Shown here piece after piece: positions 55,901 through 64,000 of a stretch of 64,000 bases of DNA; positions within the stretch are counted from its first letter, which is position 1; the number at the start of each line of letters is the position of its first letter. This stretch comes from Solidesulfovibrio sp. Lineage in GTDB: Bacteria > Desulfobacterota > Desulfovibrionia > Desulfovibrionales > Desulfovibrionaceae. Location: the NCBI RefSeq assembly GCF_029978005.1, contig NZ_JARKOZ010000032.1, positions 16,319 through 80,318 of the forward strand. Reading direction: 5' to 3'. The notes beneath the pieces are model-generated. The model saw nothing but the letters and a program-made list of their open reading frames with translations, was not told the origin of the DNA and made no database searches. The translations under genes were made by a program, and so were the position numbers.

Positions 55901-57952
55901 ATCGCCGTGGTCTACCAGGTGCACCCGGCCTTCCAGCTGACCTACAGCCCGCTCGTGGTCATCCTGGCCTTTTTCATCCTCGGCCTTTCGGTCATGGTGG
56001 CGCTGATCATCTTCCTGCGCTTCGAGCGGGAGATGACGGCGCTCCAGCGCCGGGCCTCCCACGCCAAGTCCTCGGACATCGGCGGCATGCGCGCCTTCGC
56101 CGCCGCCTTCGTCATTGGCGTCAGCAACCTTCGCCGCCGCAAGGTCCGCACCACGCTCACCTGCCTGACGCTGGTCATCCTCACCTTCACCATCATGAGC
56201 TTCACGAGCGTCAAATCCACCCGCGACGAAGGGGCGGCGCGTTTCGCCGACGCCGCGCCCTACCGGGGTGTGCTGCTTAAAAACGCCGGCTGGCGCTCCC
56301 TGCCGCCCGAGGCCCTGTCCGTGGTGCGCGACGCCTACGCCCGGGGCCTGACCGTCGCACCCCTGGCCTGGCTGGAGCTGCCCGAGAAGACCCTGTCCCC
56401 GGCCACGGTCGTGCGGGCGGGCGAGCGCGCCGAGGCCGTGCAGAGCTTCCTCGGCCTGTCCGACCAGGAGGCCGCCGTCGGCCGCATGCGCGGGCTCCTC
56501 GTCGCCGGGCGCTGGTTTACCCCGGAGGACCGCGACGCCGTGCTCCTGCCCGCGCCCATGGCCGAGCGCCTGGGCGTCGCCCCGGGAGATGCGGTCACGC
56601 TCTTCGGCCGGTCCTTCACCGTGGCCGGCATCCTGCGCAAGAACGCCCTGGACGACCGGCTGGACCTCGACGGCGAGCCCGTCACCCCGGTGGTCTATCC
56701 CACCGAGGCCATGGCCGAGACCTCGGAGGTCGAGAAGGAGGCCGTGGAGTCCGGCGAGGACGTCAAGTCCATGCAGGCCCGCTACCAGCACATCGACGAT
56801 GACCTGACCGTGGTCGTGCCCTACGACACGCTCATGGGCCTGGGCGGGCAGCTCAAGTCCATTGTGGTCGCCCCGTCCGCCGATGCCCTGGTCATGGGCA
56901 AGGCGTCGGCCGATGACGGCTCGGAACTGGCGGCGCGCCTGGCCGACCGCTTCGGCCTGGCCGTCTTTTCCGGTCAGCCGAGCGGCGTGTTCGTCTACCA
57001 CGCCGGAGACGCCCTGGGCTACGCCGGGGTGCCCAACATCCTCGTGCCCCTGGTCATCTCCGTGCTCATCGTGCTCAACACCATGATCGGCGCGGTCTTC
57101 GAGCGCAAGCGCGAGATCGGCGTCTACACCGCCGTGGGCCTGGCCCCGTCCCACGTCTCCTTCCTTTTCATCGCCGAGGCCTTGGCCTTCGCCGTCATCA
57201 GCGTGGTCCTGGGCTACCTGCTGGCGCAGGTCACGGCCGGGCTCCTCTCCGGCACCAGCCTGTGGGCCGGCATGACCGCCAACTATTCCTCCATGGCCGG
57301 CGTGGCCGCCATGGGCCTGGTCATCGCCGTGGTGCTGCTCTCCGTGGTCTACCCCTCGCGCCTGGCCGGCCAGATCGCCATCCCGGATGTCAACCGCTCC
57401 TGGTCCATGCCCGAACCGGTGGACGGCGCGATCAGGACCCGCCTGCCGTTTCTGGTGCGCGTGCGCGAGCAGGAGTGCGCCGGAGGCTTTCTCTTCGACT
57501 ATTACGGCACCCATCAGGACGTCTCCCACGGCCTTTTCGCCACGGCCGACGTGGACTACGCCTTCGAGTGCCCCTGGGACGCGCCCGGCGCGCCGCCGCA
57601 CCCCAAGGAGCGCTTTCCGGAATTCTGCGACCTCAAGGCCTGCATGCGCCTGACGGCCACAGTCTGGCTCGCGCCCTTCGATTTCGGCATCAAGCAGGCC
57701 GTGGCCATCACCTTCATTCCGTCCCCGGACACGCCCGGCTACATGGAGATCGACGTGGAACTGTCGCGCCAGGCCGGCGAGGCCGGCATGTGGAAGCGGC
57801 TCAACAAGGGCTTCGTCAACGACCTGCGCAAGCAGCTCCTCGTGTGGCGCTCCCTGGAGGAGGCCGTGCGCGTGGCGTATGAGGACAAGGTGGTGAGCGA
57901 CTTCAACGCCAGGATGCGCGGCGGGCCGACGCACGAAGAGGCCGGCGCATGA
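52961..57952 (+). CDS. 1663-aa M28-peptidase-like/PA-like N-terminus fused to FtsX-type permease domain
   Basis: Signal/TM at N-terminus; LLVVEAAYDAAAFAPGDAPGADEAASVAALLRLARDF (M28-like, ligands altered); VSNLRRRKVRTTLTCLTLVILTFTIMSF and FERKREIGVYTAVGLAPSHVSFLFIAEA (FtsX). Confidence 0.82.
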   Translation: MARGMQKAGPMRARAMYAALAAVLLVCLVLVPAGALAKRQKKEAGDDRAKVLAATWQEASPDEGGLERAVVAGLAGLGSRLTGTAGCAVAADAVEAYFQGLGAGEVGRLDYRTPVMAHGPATLTLADGRSAALSPLALNALTPGTVPPQGLSGSVVWAGAGEYADFNGKSPDGAIVLMDLRSGRNWQAAAQLGAKALVYVDADASGAVADAGLFKDKFELTPVRFPRFLLSAKAARELFGDYAALSGNKAGPVATLAGRAAWEQAVASDVYLLFPGTDPARGGELLVVEAAYDAAAFAPGDAPGADEAASVAALLRLARDFSVSPPARPTLLLATSGRAQALAGLREFYAALRGKGKDLRARSREAREDVRAIGEVLDGLRQLEEGGDGAVALLARPDVRRAMTETLKDEVDAVTTRLMELRLAPGEKDMAALGALAERRALLRRLQWREEFALAPAGERAALTALVPKARERLTRARESAETEGRCVESARELRKRLGEREITAQVSLYLSSHGQGVGGFARGFAFDVKPDVNPVQAYGRINRSLAAAAGAAVKSQGLPAGYYQDGMRDDRSRPWQGLLPDRPALGGEIGAVAGVLGLTLATVADARQSWGTPGDVPGAVDFAALARQSRFVAAVVADMAAPGFEVGEKRPRNVFSSLTGRANFIRQGELFPERPAPDTVLCVYQGKTRFYAAADAKGGFQINGLANKKYVLDKAVIEGFRFDPDTGEAVWAIDKKQTGKDAYRVKMNRNAMETDLIMFGCRQSTLFSAFDPRSFRYFTRIELLDARREAPPLRSWFSRLDTLDSTLLSVFLEPGTPYKAILSDTVLARKLILLNASPEHPTGTGYLVEAWPVLPVTELLGARDMWELVGPRVKNLEDHGIVNERIRDLEKRGRDLYAKAVAAAEVRRFDAMIASARSSWALAVRVYNDVEKTQRDVLLGVLFYIALFIPFAYCVERVVFNFADIHKRIAAFLGVLAAVIAVVYQVHPAFQLTYSPLVVILAFFILGLSVMVALIIFLRFEREMTALQRRASHAKSSDIGGMRAFAAAFVIGVSNLRRRKVRTTLTCLTLVILTFTIMSFTSVKSTRDEGAARFADAAPYRGVLLKNAGWRSLPPEALSVVRDAYARGLTVAPLAWLELPEKTLSPATVVRAGERAEAVQSFLGLSDQEAAVGRMRGLLVAGRWFTPEDRDAVLLPAPMAERLGVAPGDAVTLFGRSFTVAGILRKNALDDRLDLDGEPVTPVVYPTEAMAETSEVEKEAVESGEDVKSMQARYQHIDDDLTVVVPYDTLMGLGGQLKSIVVAPSADALVMGKASADDGSELAARLADRFGLAVFSGQPSGVFVYHAGDALGYAGVPNILVPLVISVLIVLNTMIGAVFERKREIGVYTAVGLAPSHVSFLFIAEALAFAVISVVLGYLLAQVTAGLLSGTSLWAGMTANYSSMAGVAAMGLVIAVVLLSVVYPSRLAGQIAIPDVNRSWSMPEPVDGAIRTRLPFLVRVREQECAGGFLFDYYGTHQDVSHGLFATADVDYAFECPWDAPGAPPHPKERFPEFCDLKACMRLTATVWLAPFDFGIKQAVAITFIPSPDTPGYMEIDVELSRQAGEAGMWKRLNKGFVNDLRKQLLVWRSLEEAVRVAYEDKVVSDFNARMRGGPTHEEAGA

Positions 57953-59931
57953 ACGCTTCCCGGGCCATACGTCTTCGCGCCGTGCTCCTGGGCGTCGTCC
58001 TGGGGCTGGTCGTGTGCGCCGTCACGCCGCTGAATAACCTCTATTACGGGGCCACGCCCCTGGGCGGCGGCCATTTCCCCCTGGCGCCCTTTTTCATCCT
58101 GGTCTGGCTGACGCTTCTGGCCGCCGGCCTGGGCCGCCTGCTGCGCGGCCGGGCCGTGCTCACCGGCACGGACCTCATGGTCTGCTGGATGCTCATGGTC
58201 GTGGTCTCGGGCGTGGCCCACACCGGCTTGGCCAGGACCTTTTTCCTCAACATCACCGCCCCCCTGCATTTCGCCACCGAAGGCAACCAGTGGAAGCAGG
58301 TGCTCGGACCGCTCCTGCCGCTGGGCTGGTATCCCGGCGACCCCGACGCCGTGGAGACGCTTTATAACGGCCTTTCCGGCGGCTACACCATGTCCTGGCC
58401 GGCCGTGCTGGCCGCCATCCCCTGGAAGGCCTGGGCCGGGCCGCTGGCCGCCTGGGGCGTGTTCGTGGGCCTGTGCTTTTTCGTCATGCTCTGCCTGGCC
58501 AACCTCTTTTCCCGGCAGTGGGTGTCCAACGAGCGCATGAACTTCCCCTTGCTGCGCCTGCCCGAGGCCATGACCGGGGCCATGGACGCCGGCGGGCTGG
58601 CCGGGTTTTTCACCGACCGCTTCCTGTTGTGCGGCGCGCTGGCGAGCGTCTGCCTGCACACCGTAAACGGCATCGGCTTCTACGACCCCTCGGTGCCGCA
58701 ACTGCCGACCCTCATCCTGGCCGGGCCGTATTTCCCCAAGACCGGGCTTTTTTCCGGCTTCACCAAGCTCAAGATCTATTTCTACCCGGCGTTTATCGGC
58801 TTCGCCTTTCTCACCGCCCGCCAGATTTCCCTGAGCTTCTGGGTGTTTTTCCTGCTCGGCGGGCTTTTTTACGGCGTGCTCGACGTGTTGGGCCAGCAGG
58901 TGCCGGCCTCGGCGCTCGGCGTCACCTTCGGCCCGACCCTGGCCCTGCCCGAGGAGACGCAGATGATCGGCGCCTACGGCGTCTTTTTCTGCTTCATCCT
59001 CTGGCTGGCCCGCCACCATCTCCTCGACGCGGCCCGCGACGCCGTCCGGCTGCGTTTTCGCGGCCCGGACGAGGCCGAGTGGGTGGGGGCCGGCGCGTCG
59101 CTGTGGGGGCTTTTCCTCGGCGGCGGGGCGCTGGTCGCCTGGAGCGTGTCCTTTGGCATGCCCCTTGGCCAGGCGGTGCTCCTTTTCGGCGCGTTTTTCA
59201 TGGTCATGCTGGTGGCCAGCCGCATCGTCTGCCAGGGCGGCCTCGCCTACTTCACCCTGACCGCCGCCCCGACCGACGGCCTGCTGGCCCTCTGCGGCAC
59301 GGGGATATTGAGCCGCATGTCCCTGCTCATGGCCGCGGTCATGCAGAAGATGCTTTTCGTCGATCTGCGGGAGTCGCTTCTGCCGTCGCTTTTCCACGCC
59401 GCCAAGGTGGGGGAGGGCAGGCGTCCCAAGGCGCTGTACCTGGCCGGCATCGTCCTCGCTCTGGCCCTGGCCGTGTGCGTGTCCTTCGCCGCCGTCCTGG
59501 CCGTTTGCCACAAGTACGGCCTGCGCGATTTGCAAATGGACTGGGAGACCCAGACCGTGACCACGGTCTACGAGAACGTCCAGCGCCTGGTGGAGGCCCC
59601 GGCCGGGACCAACCGCACGGTGGTAGGCTTCGCGGTCATGGGCGCGGCGGTCATGTTCGCCCTGGTCGTCGCCTACCAGCGCTTCTACTGGTGGCCCATC
59701 CACCCCATCGGCTACCTGACCATGTATTCCTCGGCCATGCGCATCCTGTGGTTCTCCTTTTTCCTCGGCTGGCTCTGCAACCACCTGACCCTGCGCTACG
59801 GCGGCATCCTCCTGCTCAAGCGGGTGCGGCTGCTCTTCATCGGCCTGATCCTGGGCGACTTTTTGATGGGCGGCATCTTCGCCGTGATCGGATTGTGGAC
59901 GGGGCAGAGTTATCTGGTGCTGCCGAATTAG
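57949..59931 (+). CDS. Large polytopic membrane protein (DUF6785/OPT-like)
   Basis: ~13 hydrophobic segments; PLNNLYYGATPLGGGHFPLAPFFILVWLTLL; FATEGNQWKQVLGPLLPLGWYPGDPDAV; ATGA overlap with previous gene. Confidence 0.72.
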   Translation: MNASRAIRLRAVLLGVVLGLVVCAVTPLNNLYYGATPLGGGHFPLAPFFILVWLTLLAAGLGRLLRGRAVLTGTDLMVCWMLMVVVSGVAHTGLARTFFLNITAPLHFATEGNQWKQVLGPLLPLGWYPGDPDAVETLYNGLSGGYTMSWPAVLAAIPWKAWAGPLAAWGVFVGLCFFVMLCLANLFSRQWVSNERMNFPLLRLPEAMTGAMDAGGLAGFFTDRFLLCGALASVCLHTVNGIGFYDPSVPQLPTLILAGPYFPKTGLFSGFTKLKIYFYPAFIGFAFLTARQISLSFWVFFLLGGLFYGVLDVLGQQVPASALGVTFGPTLALPEETQMIGAYGVFFCFILWLARHHLLDAARDAVRLRFRGPDEAEWVGAGASLWGLFLGGGALVAWSVSFGMPLGQAVLLFGAFFMVMLVASRIVCQGGLAYFTLTAAPTDGLLALCGTGILSRMSLLMAAVMQKMLFVDLRESLLPSLFHAAKVGEGRRPKALYLAGIVLALALAVCVSFAAVLAVCHKYGLRDLQMDWETQTVTTVYENVQRLVEAPAGTNRTVVGFAVMGAAVMFALVVAYQRFYWWPIHPIGYLTMYSSAMRILWFSFFLGWLCNHLTLRYGGILLLKRVRLLFIGLILGDFLMGGIFAVIGLWTGQSYLVLPN

Positions 59932-59940
59932 GAACGCCTG

Positions 59941-61899
59941 ATGTACGACGACAAGGAACTTGCCGAATACCGGGACCTGCTGCCCGCGCCGAAGCACTTC
60001 GAGGAGGGCTTCGACTGGAAGACCATTGTCGGCGCGGTGTTCATCGGCTTCCTCATGATGCCGGGCAGCATGTACCTCCAGCTCGTCATCGGCACGGGCA
60101 TCGGACCGGCCGCCCGCTGGGTCACCATCATCCTGTTCGCCGAGATCGCCAAGCGCGCCTACACCGAGCTCAAGCAGCAGGAAATCTTCCTGCTCTATTA
60201 CATGGCCGGCGCGGCCATGGCCTCGCCCTTCCACGGCCTGCTCTGGAACCAGTACCTCGTGCAGTCCGACGCGGCCAAGATGCTGGGCCTGACCGACCTC
60301 ATCCCGACCTGGGTCGCGCCGGGGCCGGACTCCGAATCCCTGGTCGCGCGCACCTTCTTCCACCGCGACTGGCTCGTCCCCATACTGCTTCTGGTCGGCT
60401 CCCAGATCGTGCAGCGCATCGACCACTTCGGCCTGGGCTACGCGCTCTACCGCGTGACCTCCGACGTGGAGAAGCTGCCCTTTCCCATGGCCCCGGTCGG
60501 GGCGCTGGGCACCATGGCCCTGGCCGAGTCCACCGAGGACCGCAAGACCGGCTGGAAGTGGCGGGTTTTTTCCATAGGTGGCATGATCGGCCTGGCCTTC
60601 GGCGCGCTCTACGTGCTTTTTCCCGTGGTCTCGGGCCTGGTCTTCACCGAGCCCGTGCGCCTGATCCCCATTCCCTGGGCCGACTTCACCCGCAACACCG
60701 AGCATTGGCTCCCGGCCGTGGCCACGGGCATCCAGTTCGACCTGGGCCTGGTCTTCACCGGCATGGTGCTGCCGTTTTGGGCCGTCATCGGCGGCTTGGT
60801 CGGCCTGGCCGTCACCTTCGTGGCCAACCCCGTCCTGTACGACCACGGCGTGCTGCACCGCTGGCGGCAGGGCATGGGCACGGTGGAGACGGTCTTCGCC
60901 AACAACTTCGACTTCTACATGTCCTTCGGCATCGGCCTTGGCCTAGCCATCGGCGTCATCGGCGTATGGCAGGTGGCCAAGTCGCTGCGCAAGGGCGGCG
61001 TGGGCGGCGCGGCCTACAAGGCGCTTTTCGACACCAACAAGGCGCGCGGCGACATCAACTTCTGGCTCTCCATCGGCATCTACGTCTTCTCCACCCTGGC
61101 CTACGTCGGCATGTGCCTGTTTCTCGTGCCGCAGTTCCCCTGGATGTTCTTCGTGCTCTACGGCTTCGTCTACACGCCGATCATCTCCTACATCACGGCC
61201 CGCATGGAAGGCATCGCCGGCCAGTTCGTGAGCCTGCCGCTGGTGCGCGAGGCCAGCTTCATCGCCGGGGCGAAGTTCTTCGGCTACCAGGGCATCGAGA
61301 TCTGGTACGCCCCCATCCCCATCCACAACTACGGCAAGGCGACGGTGGACTTCCGGGAGATCGAGCTGACCGGCACCAGCCTTCGCGGCATCATCAAGGC
61401 CGAGATCGTGGTCTTTCCCGTGGTCATGACCGCGAGCCTGCTTTTTTCCCAGTTCATCTGGCAGCTCGCTCCCATCCCCTCGGCCAGCTACCCCTACGCC
61501 CAGGAGCTCTGGCACCTGCAAGCCCTCAACACCCTGCTCATGCAGACCTCGACCCTGGAGGGCAACTCGCTTTTCTTCCAGGCGTTAAACGGCTGGTACG
61601 TCTCGGCCGGCCTGGGCCTGGGCCTGGTGACGTACTTCCTGCTCATGCTCTTCGGTCTGCCGGTGCTCCTGGTCTACGGCATCGTGCGGGGCCTGGGGCA
61701 AAGCGTGCCCCACGGGCTTATCCTCGAGGTGGTGGGCGCGCTTCTGGGCCGCTACTACTTCCTCAAGCGCTACGGCAAGAAATGGCGGCAGTACGCGCCG
61801 GTGCTCCTGGCCGGCTTCTCCTGCGGCATGGGGCTCATGGGCATGTTCGCCATGGGCGCGACGCTCATCCTCAAGTCGCTGGGGAAGCTTGCCTATTAG
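59941..61899 (+). CDS. Large polytopic membrane protein, OPT-transporter-like
   Basis: GFDWKTIVGAVFIGFLMMPGSMYLQLVIGTGIGPAARWVTIILFAEIAKRAYTELKQQEIFLLYYMAGAAM; many TM segments. Confidence 0.72.
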   Translation: MYDDKELAEYRDLLPAPKHFEEGFDWKTIVGAVFIGFLMMPGSMYLQLVIGTGIGPAARWVTIILFAEIAKRAYTELKQQEIFLLYYMAGAAMASPFHGLLWNQYLVQSDAAKMLGLTDLIPTWVAPGPDSESLVARTFFHRDWLVPILLLVGSQIVQRIDHFGLGYALYRVTSDVEKLPFPMAPVGALGTMALAESTEDRKTGWKWRVFSIGGMIGLAFGALYVLFPVVSGLVFTEPVRLIPIPWADFTRNTEHWLPAVATGIQFDLGLVFTGMVLPFWAVIGGLVGLAVTFVANPVLYDHGVLHRWRQGMGTVETVFANNFDFYMSFGIGLGLAIGVIGVWQVAKSLRKGGVGGAAYKALFDTNKARGDINFWLSIGIYVFSTLAYVGMCLFLVPQFPWMFFVLYGFVYTPIISYITARMEGIAGQFVSLPLVREASFIAGAKFFGYQGIEIWYAPIPIHNYGKATVDFREIELTGTSLRGIIKAEIVVFPVVMTASLLFSQFIWQLAPIPSASYPYAQELWHLQALNTLLMQTSTLEGNSLFFQALNGWYVSAGLGLGLVTYFLLMLFGLPVLLVYGIVRGLGQSVPHGLILEVVGALLGRYYFLKRYGKKWRQYAPVLLAGFSCGMGLMGMFAMGATLILKSLGKLAY

Positions 61900-61914
61900 G
61901 GTGGAGTTCAAGGC

Positions 61915-61944
61915 TTGACGTCTCTTCCGGTCCTGGAGTATCAA
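61915..61944 (+). promoter_or_regulatory. Candidate sigma-70-type promoter upstream of rpoZ
   Basis: TTGACG-N18-TATCAA. Confidence 0.35.
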
Positions 61945-62091
61945 CTTCGGTTTGGCGTTGGGTCCGAAGGGGCCGCCGCCTTCCCGTGCCCTGCGGGAAA
62001 CGGCCTTGACTCCGGGGAAAAACGACTTACCAGGGTGTCACACCCGCCCCGACCGGACCACGCCGCGCGGACAACGCGCAAGGAGAAACGC

Positions 62092-62316
62092 ATGGCGCGC
62101 ATTACCGTCGAAGACTGCCTGGAAAAGATCAACAACCGGTTTCTCATCGTGCAGATGGCCATCAAGCGGGTGCACCAGTACCGCGAGGGCTACGATCCCC
62201 TCATCGAGTGCAAGAACAAGGAAGTTGTCACCGCCCTGCGGGAAATCGCCGCCGGCGAAGTGCTGCCGAGCGAACCCATCGTGGAAGCGGGCGTGCTGCT
62301 GCCTGAAAACGAATAG
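62092..62316 (+). CDS. rpoZ: DNA-directed RNA polymerase omega subunit
   Basis: [33 protein letters not shown]...[23 protein letters not shown] upstream. Confidence 0.95.
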   Translation: MARITVEDCLEKINNRFLIVQMAIKRVHQYREGYDPLIECKNKEVVTALREIAAGEVLPSEPIVEAGVLLPENE

Positions 62317-62324
62317 CTGCAATC

Positions 62325-63437
62325 ATGCCCCGGGATTACTACGAAGTGCTCGGCGTAGAACGCGGCGCCGATGACGACACCATCAAGAAGGCCTACCGCC
62401 AGATGGCCTTCAAGTACCATCCGGACCACAACCCCGACGATCCCGAGGCCGAATCCAAGTTCAAGGAAGCGGCCGAGGCCTACGAGGTGTTGCGCAACGC
62501 CGAGACCCGCGCCCGGTACGACCGTTTCGGCCACGAGGGCCTGGGCGGCAACGGCTTCGGCGGCTTCGGCTCCACGGACGACGTCTTCAGCGCCTTTTCG
62601 GACATCTTTGGTGAGTTCTTCGGCTTCGGCGGCCGGGGGAGCACGCGCGGCCCCCGCCCCCAGTCCGGCAACGACCTGCGCTACGACCTGACCGTGTCCT
62701 TCCGCGACGCGGCCAAGGGCACCGAGGTCTCGCTCAAGATCCCCAAAAACGTCCAGTGCCACGTCTGCGGCGGCTCCGGGGCCGAGCCCGGAACCTCGCC
62801 CGAGACCTGCAAGCAGTGCGGCGGCACGGGGCAAGTGGTCCAGAGCCAGGGCTTTTTCCGTATCGCCGTGACCTGTCCCATCTGCCGGGGCGAGGGCAAG
62901 GTCGTGACCTCGCCGTGCCGGGAGTGCCGGGGCAGGGGGGTCACGCGCCAGACCCGCGATCTCAAGGTGCGGGTGCCGGCGGGCGTGGACGACGGCAGCA
63001 GGCTTCGGCTTCGCGGCGAGGGTGAGCCGGGGCTTCACGGTGGGCCTCCGGGCGACCTCTACGTCATTCTCCACGTCGAGCCGGACAAGGTCTTCGAGCG
63101 CCAGGGGCAGAACCTGGTGCTGCGGGCCGAGATCAGCTTCGTCCAGGCGGCGCTTGGCCACAAGATCGAGGTGCCGACCCTCGACGGCCATGAGACCATG
63201 GACATCCCCAAGGGCACGCAAAGCGGCGAGGTTTTCTCGCTGCGCGGCCTCGGCCTGCCCGTGCCCGGATCGAGCCGCAACGGCGACCTGCTGGTCGAGG
63301 TGACGGTGGTCACGCCCAAGAACCTGACCAAGAAGCAGGAGGAGCTTTTGCGCGAGTTCGAGAAGCTCGACGAGCAAAAGCCCATGAAGAAAGTGAAGAA
63401 TTTTTTCCGCAAGGCCAAGGAGGCCATGGGGAACTAG
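62325..63437 (+). CDS. dnaJ: Chaperone DnaJ
   Basis: J-domain [34 protein letters not shown]; Gly/Phe region; zinc finger CHVCGGSG...CKQCGGTG...CPICRGEG...CRECRGRG. Confidence 0.95.
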   Translation: MPRDYYEVLGVERGADDDTIKKAYRQMAFKYHPDHNPDDPEAESKFKEAAEAYEVLRNAETRARYDRFGHEGLGGNGFGGFGSTDDVFSAFSDIFGEFFGFGGRGSTRGPRPQSGNDLRYDLTVSFRDAAKGTEVSLKIPKNVQCHVCGGSGAEPGTSPETCKQCGGTGQVVQSQGFFRIAVTCPICRGEGKVVTSPCRECRGRGVTRQTRDLKVRVPAGVDDGSRLRLRGEGEPGLHGGPPGDLYVILHVEPDKVFERQGQNLVLRAEISFVQAALGHKIEVPTLDGHETMDIPKGTQSGEVFSLRGLGLPVPGSSRNGDLLVEVTVVTPKNLTKKQEELLREFEKLDEQKPMKKVKNFFRKAKEAMGN

Positions 63438-63439
63438 CC

Positions 63440-63865
63440 ATGCGCAAACGCCTGTCGATCGTGCTTTTCGCTTCATTTCTGGCCGTCTTCGTCGCCGGGG
63501 CCGCCCTGGCCGGGCCCTCCGAGGATTTCCGTGATGGTCTGGCCGCCGCCAAGGCCGGCGACATGGACAAGGCCATGGCCGCTTTCACCCGCATCATCGA
63601 CGCCGCCGCCTCGGGCGCGGCCATGGACGCCCAGAACCTGGCCAGCGCCTACAATCTGCGCGGCATGTGCCATGACGTGAAAAACGAGTCCGAGCAGGCC
63701 CTGGCCGACTACACCAAGGCCATCGAGACCGACGCCAAGATGGCCGAGGCCTACGGCAACCGGGCCATGCTCTACGCCAAGCTCGGCGACGTGGAAAAGG
63801 CCAAGGCCGACGCCACGGCCGCCAGACGCATCGACCGCAAGGTCAAGGTGCCGGAATTCAAGTAG
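63440..63865 (+). CDS. TPR-containing putative periplasmic protein
   Basis: Signal peptide; ASAYNLRGMCHDVKNESEQALADYTKAIETDAKMAEAYGNRAMLYAKLGDVEKAKADATAARRID. Confidence 0.85.
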   Translation: MRKRLSIVLFASFLAVFVAGAALAGPSEDFRDGLAAAKAGDMDKAMAAFTRIIDAAASGAAMDAQNLASAYNLRGMCHDVKNESEQALADYTKAIETDAKMAEAYGNRAMLYAKLGDVEKAKADATAARRIDRKVKVPEFK

Positions 63866-63916
63866 CGCCGCGCCCCTGGCCTGCCCACGCCGGCCGGGAC
63901 ACGCCGTGGGGGGCGC

Positions 63917-64000
63917 ATGAGCGACGGACTGACCCACATCGACGACGACGGCCGCGCGCGCATGGTGGCCGTGGGGGCCAAGGCCAGGACGCGCGGCTTG
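63917..64000 (+). CDS. moaC: Cyclic pyranopterin monophosphate synthase, 3'-truncated by window edge
   Basis: MSDGLTHIDDDGRARMVAVGAKARTRGL matches the MoaC N-terminus pattern. Confidence 0.75.
   Translation, partial: MSDGLTHIDDDGRARMVAVGAKARTRGL

Noticed and set aside
57739-60858. 1039-aa minus-strand ORF opposite the DUF6785/OPT-like genes
   Set aside because: Mirror-frame artefact of high GC third positions; low-complexity His/Gly/Glu-rich translation; the plus-strand frames have clear TM protein content.
58473-62009. 1178-aa plus-strand ORF
   Set aside because: Overlaps two convincing membrane protein genes in another frame; Arg/Pro/Gly-rich translation with no recognisable domain.

Overview
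This is a 64-kb GC-rich chromosomal window, and the gene content suggests a sulfate reducer of the Desulfovibrio type (inference). I see no rRNA, tRNA, CRISPR array, transposase or integrase. Left to right it carries: nadC(partial)-nadA-nadB; an SDR gene and a MarR regulator; hisH-hisF; mutL; alr; guaD; an orphan sigma-54 response regulator; a biotin locus (bioC, alpha/beta-hydrolase, bioF, bioA, bioD); a relatively AT-rich TPR/glycosyltransferase gene; a TetR-MFS pair; an ADTH-synthase-like aldolase preceded by a putative Tyr-codon attenuator; glgP; a PpiC-HupE-(HupE::NicO) module; modA; a HK/Rcp1/GGDEF signalling operon; DUF485-ActP with two DUF294-type proteins and a DnaQ-like exonuclease; perR-rubrerythrin-rubredoxin; a rhomboid protease; and a ~14-kb block with a GlrK/QseG/GlrR-like three-gene set, a minimal FtsX permease, an ABC ATPase, a 1663-aa M28-like/FtsX fusion and two large OPT/DUF6785-like membrane proteins. 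The window ends with rpoZ, dnaJ, a TPR gene and the start of moaC. The two most interesting items are (1) an undescribed-looking leader peptide with four consecutive Tyr codons plus a terminator upstream of the ADTH-synthase-like gene (24239-24396), and (2) the envelope/transport block at 47816-61899 with a candidate sigma-54 promoter. Family assignments come from reading translated sequence; no database search was run.
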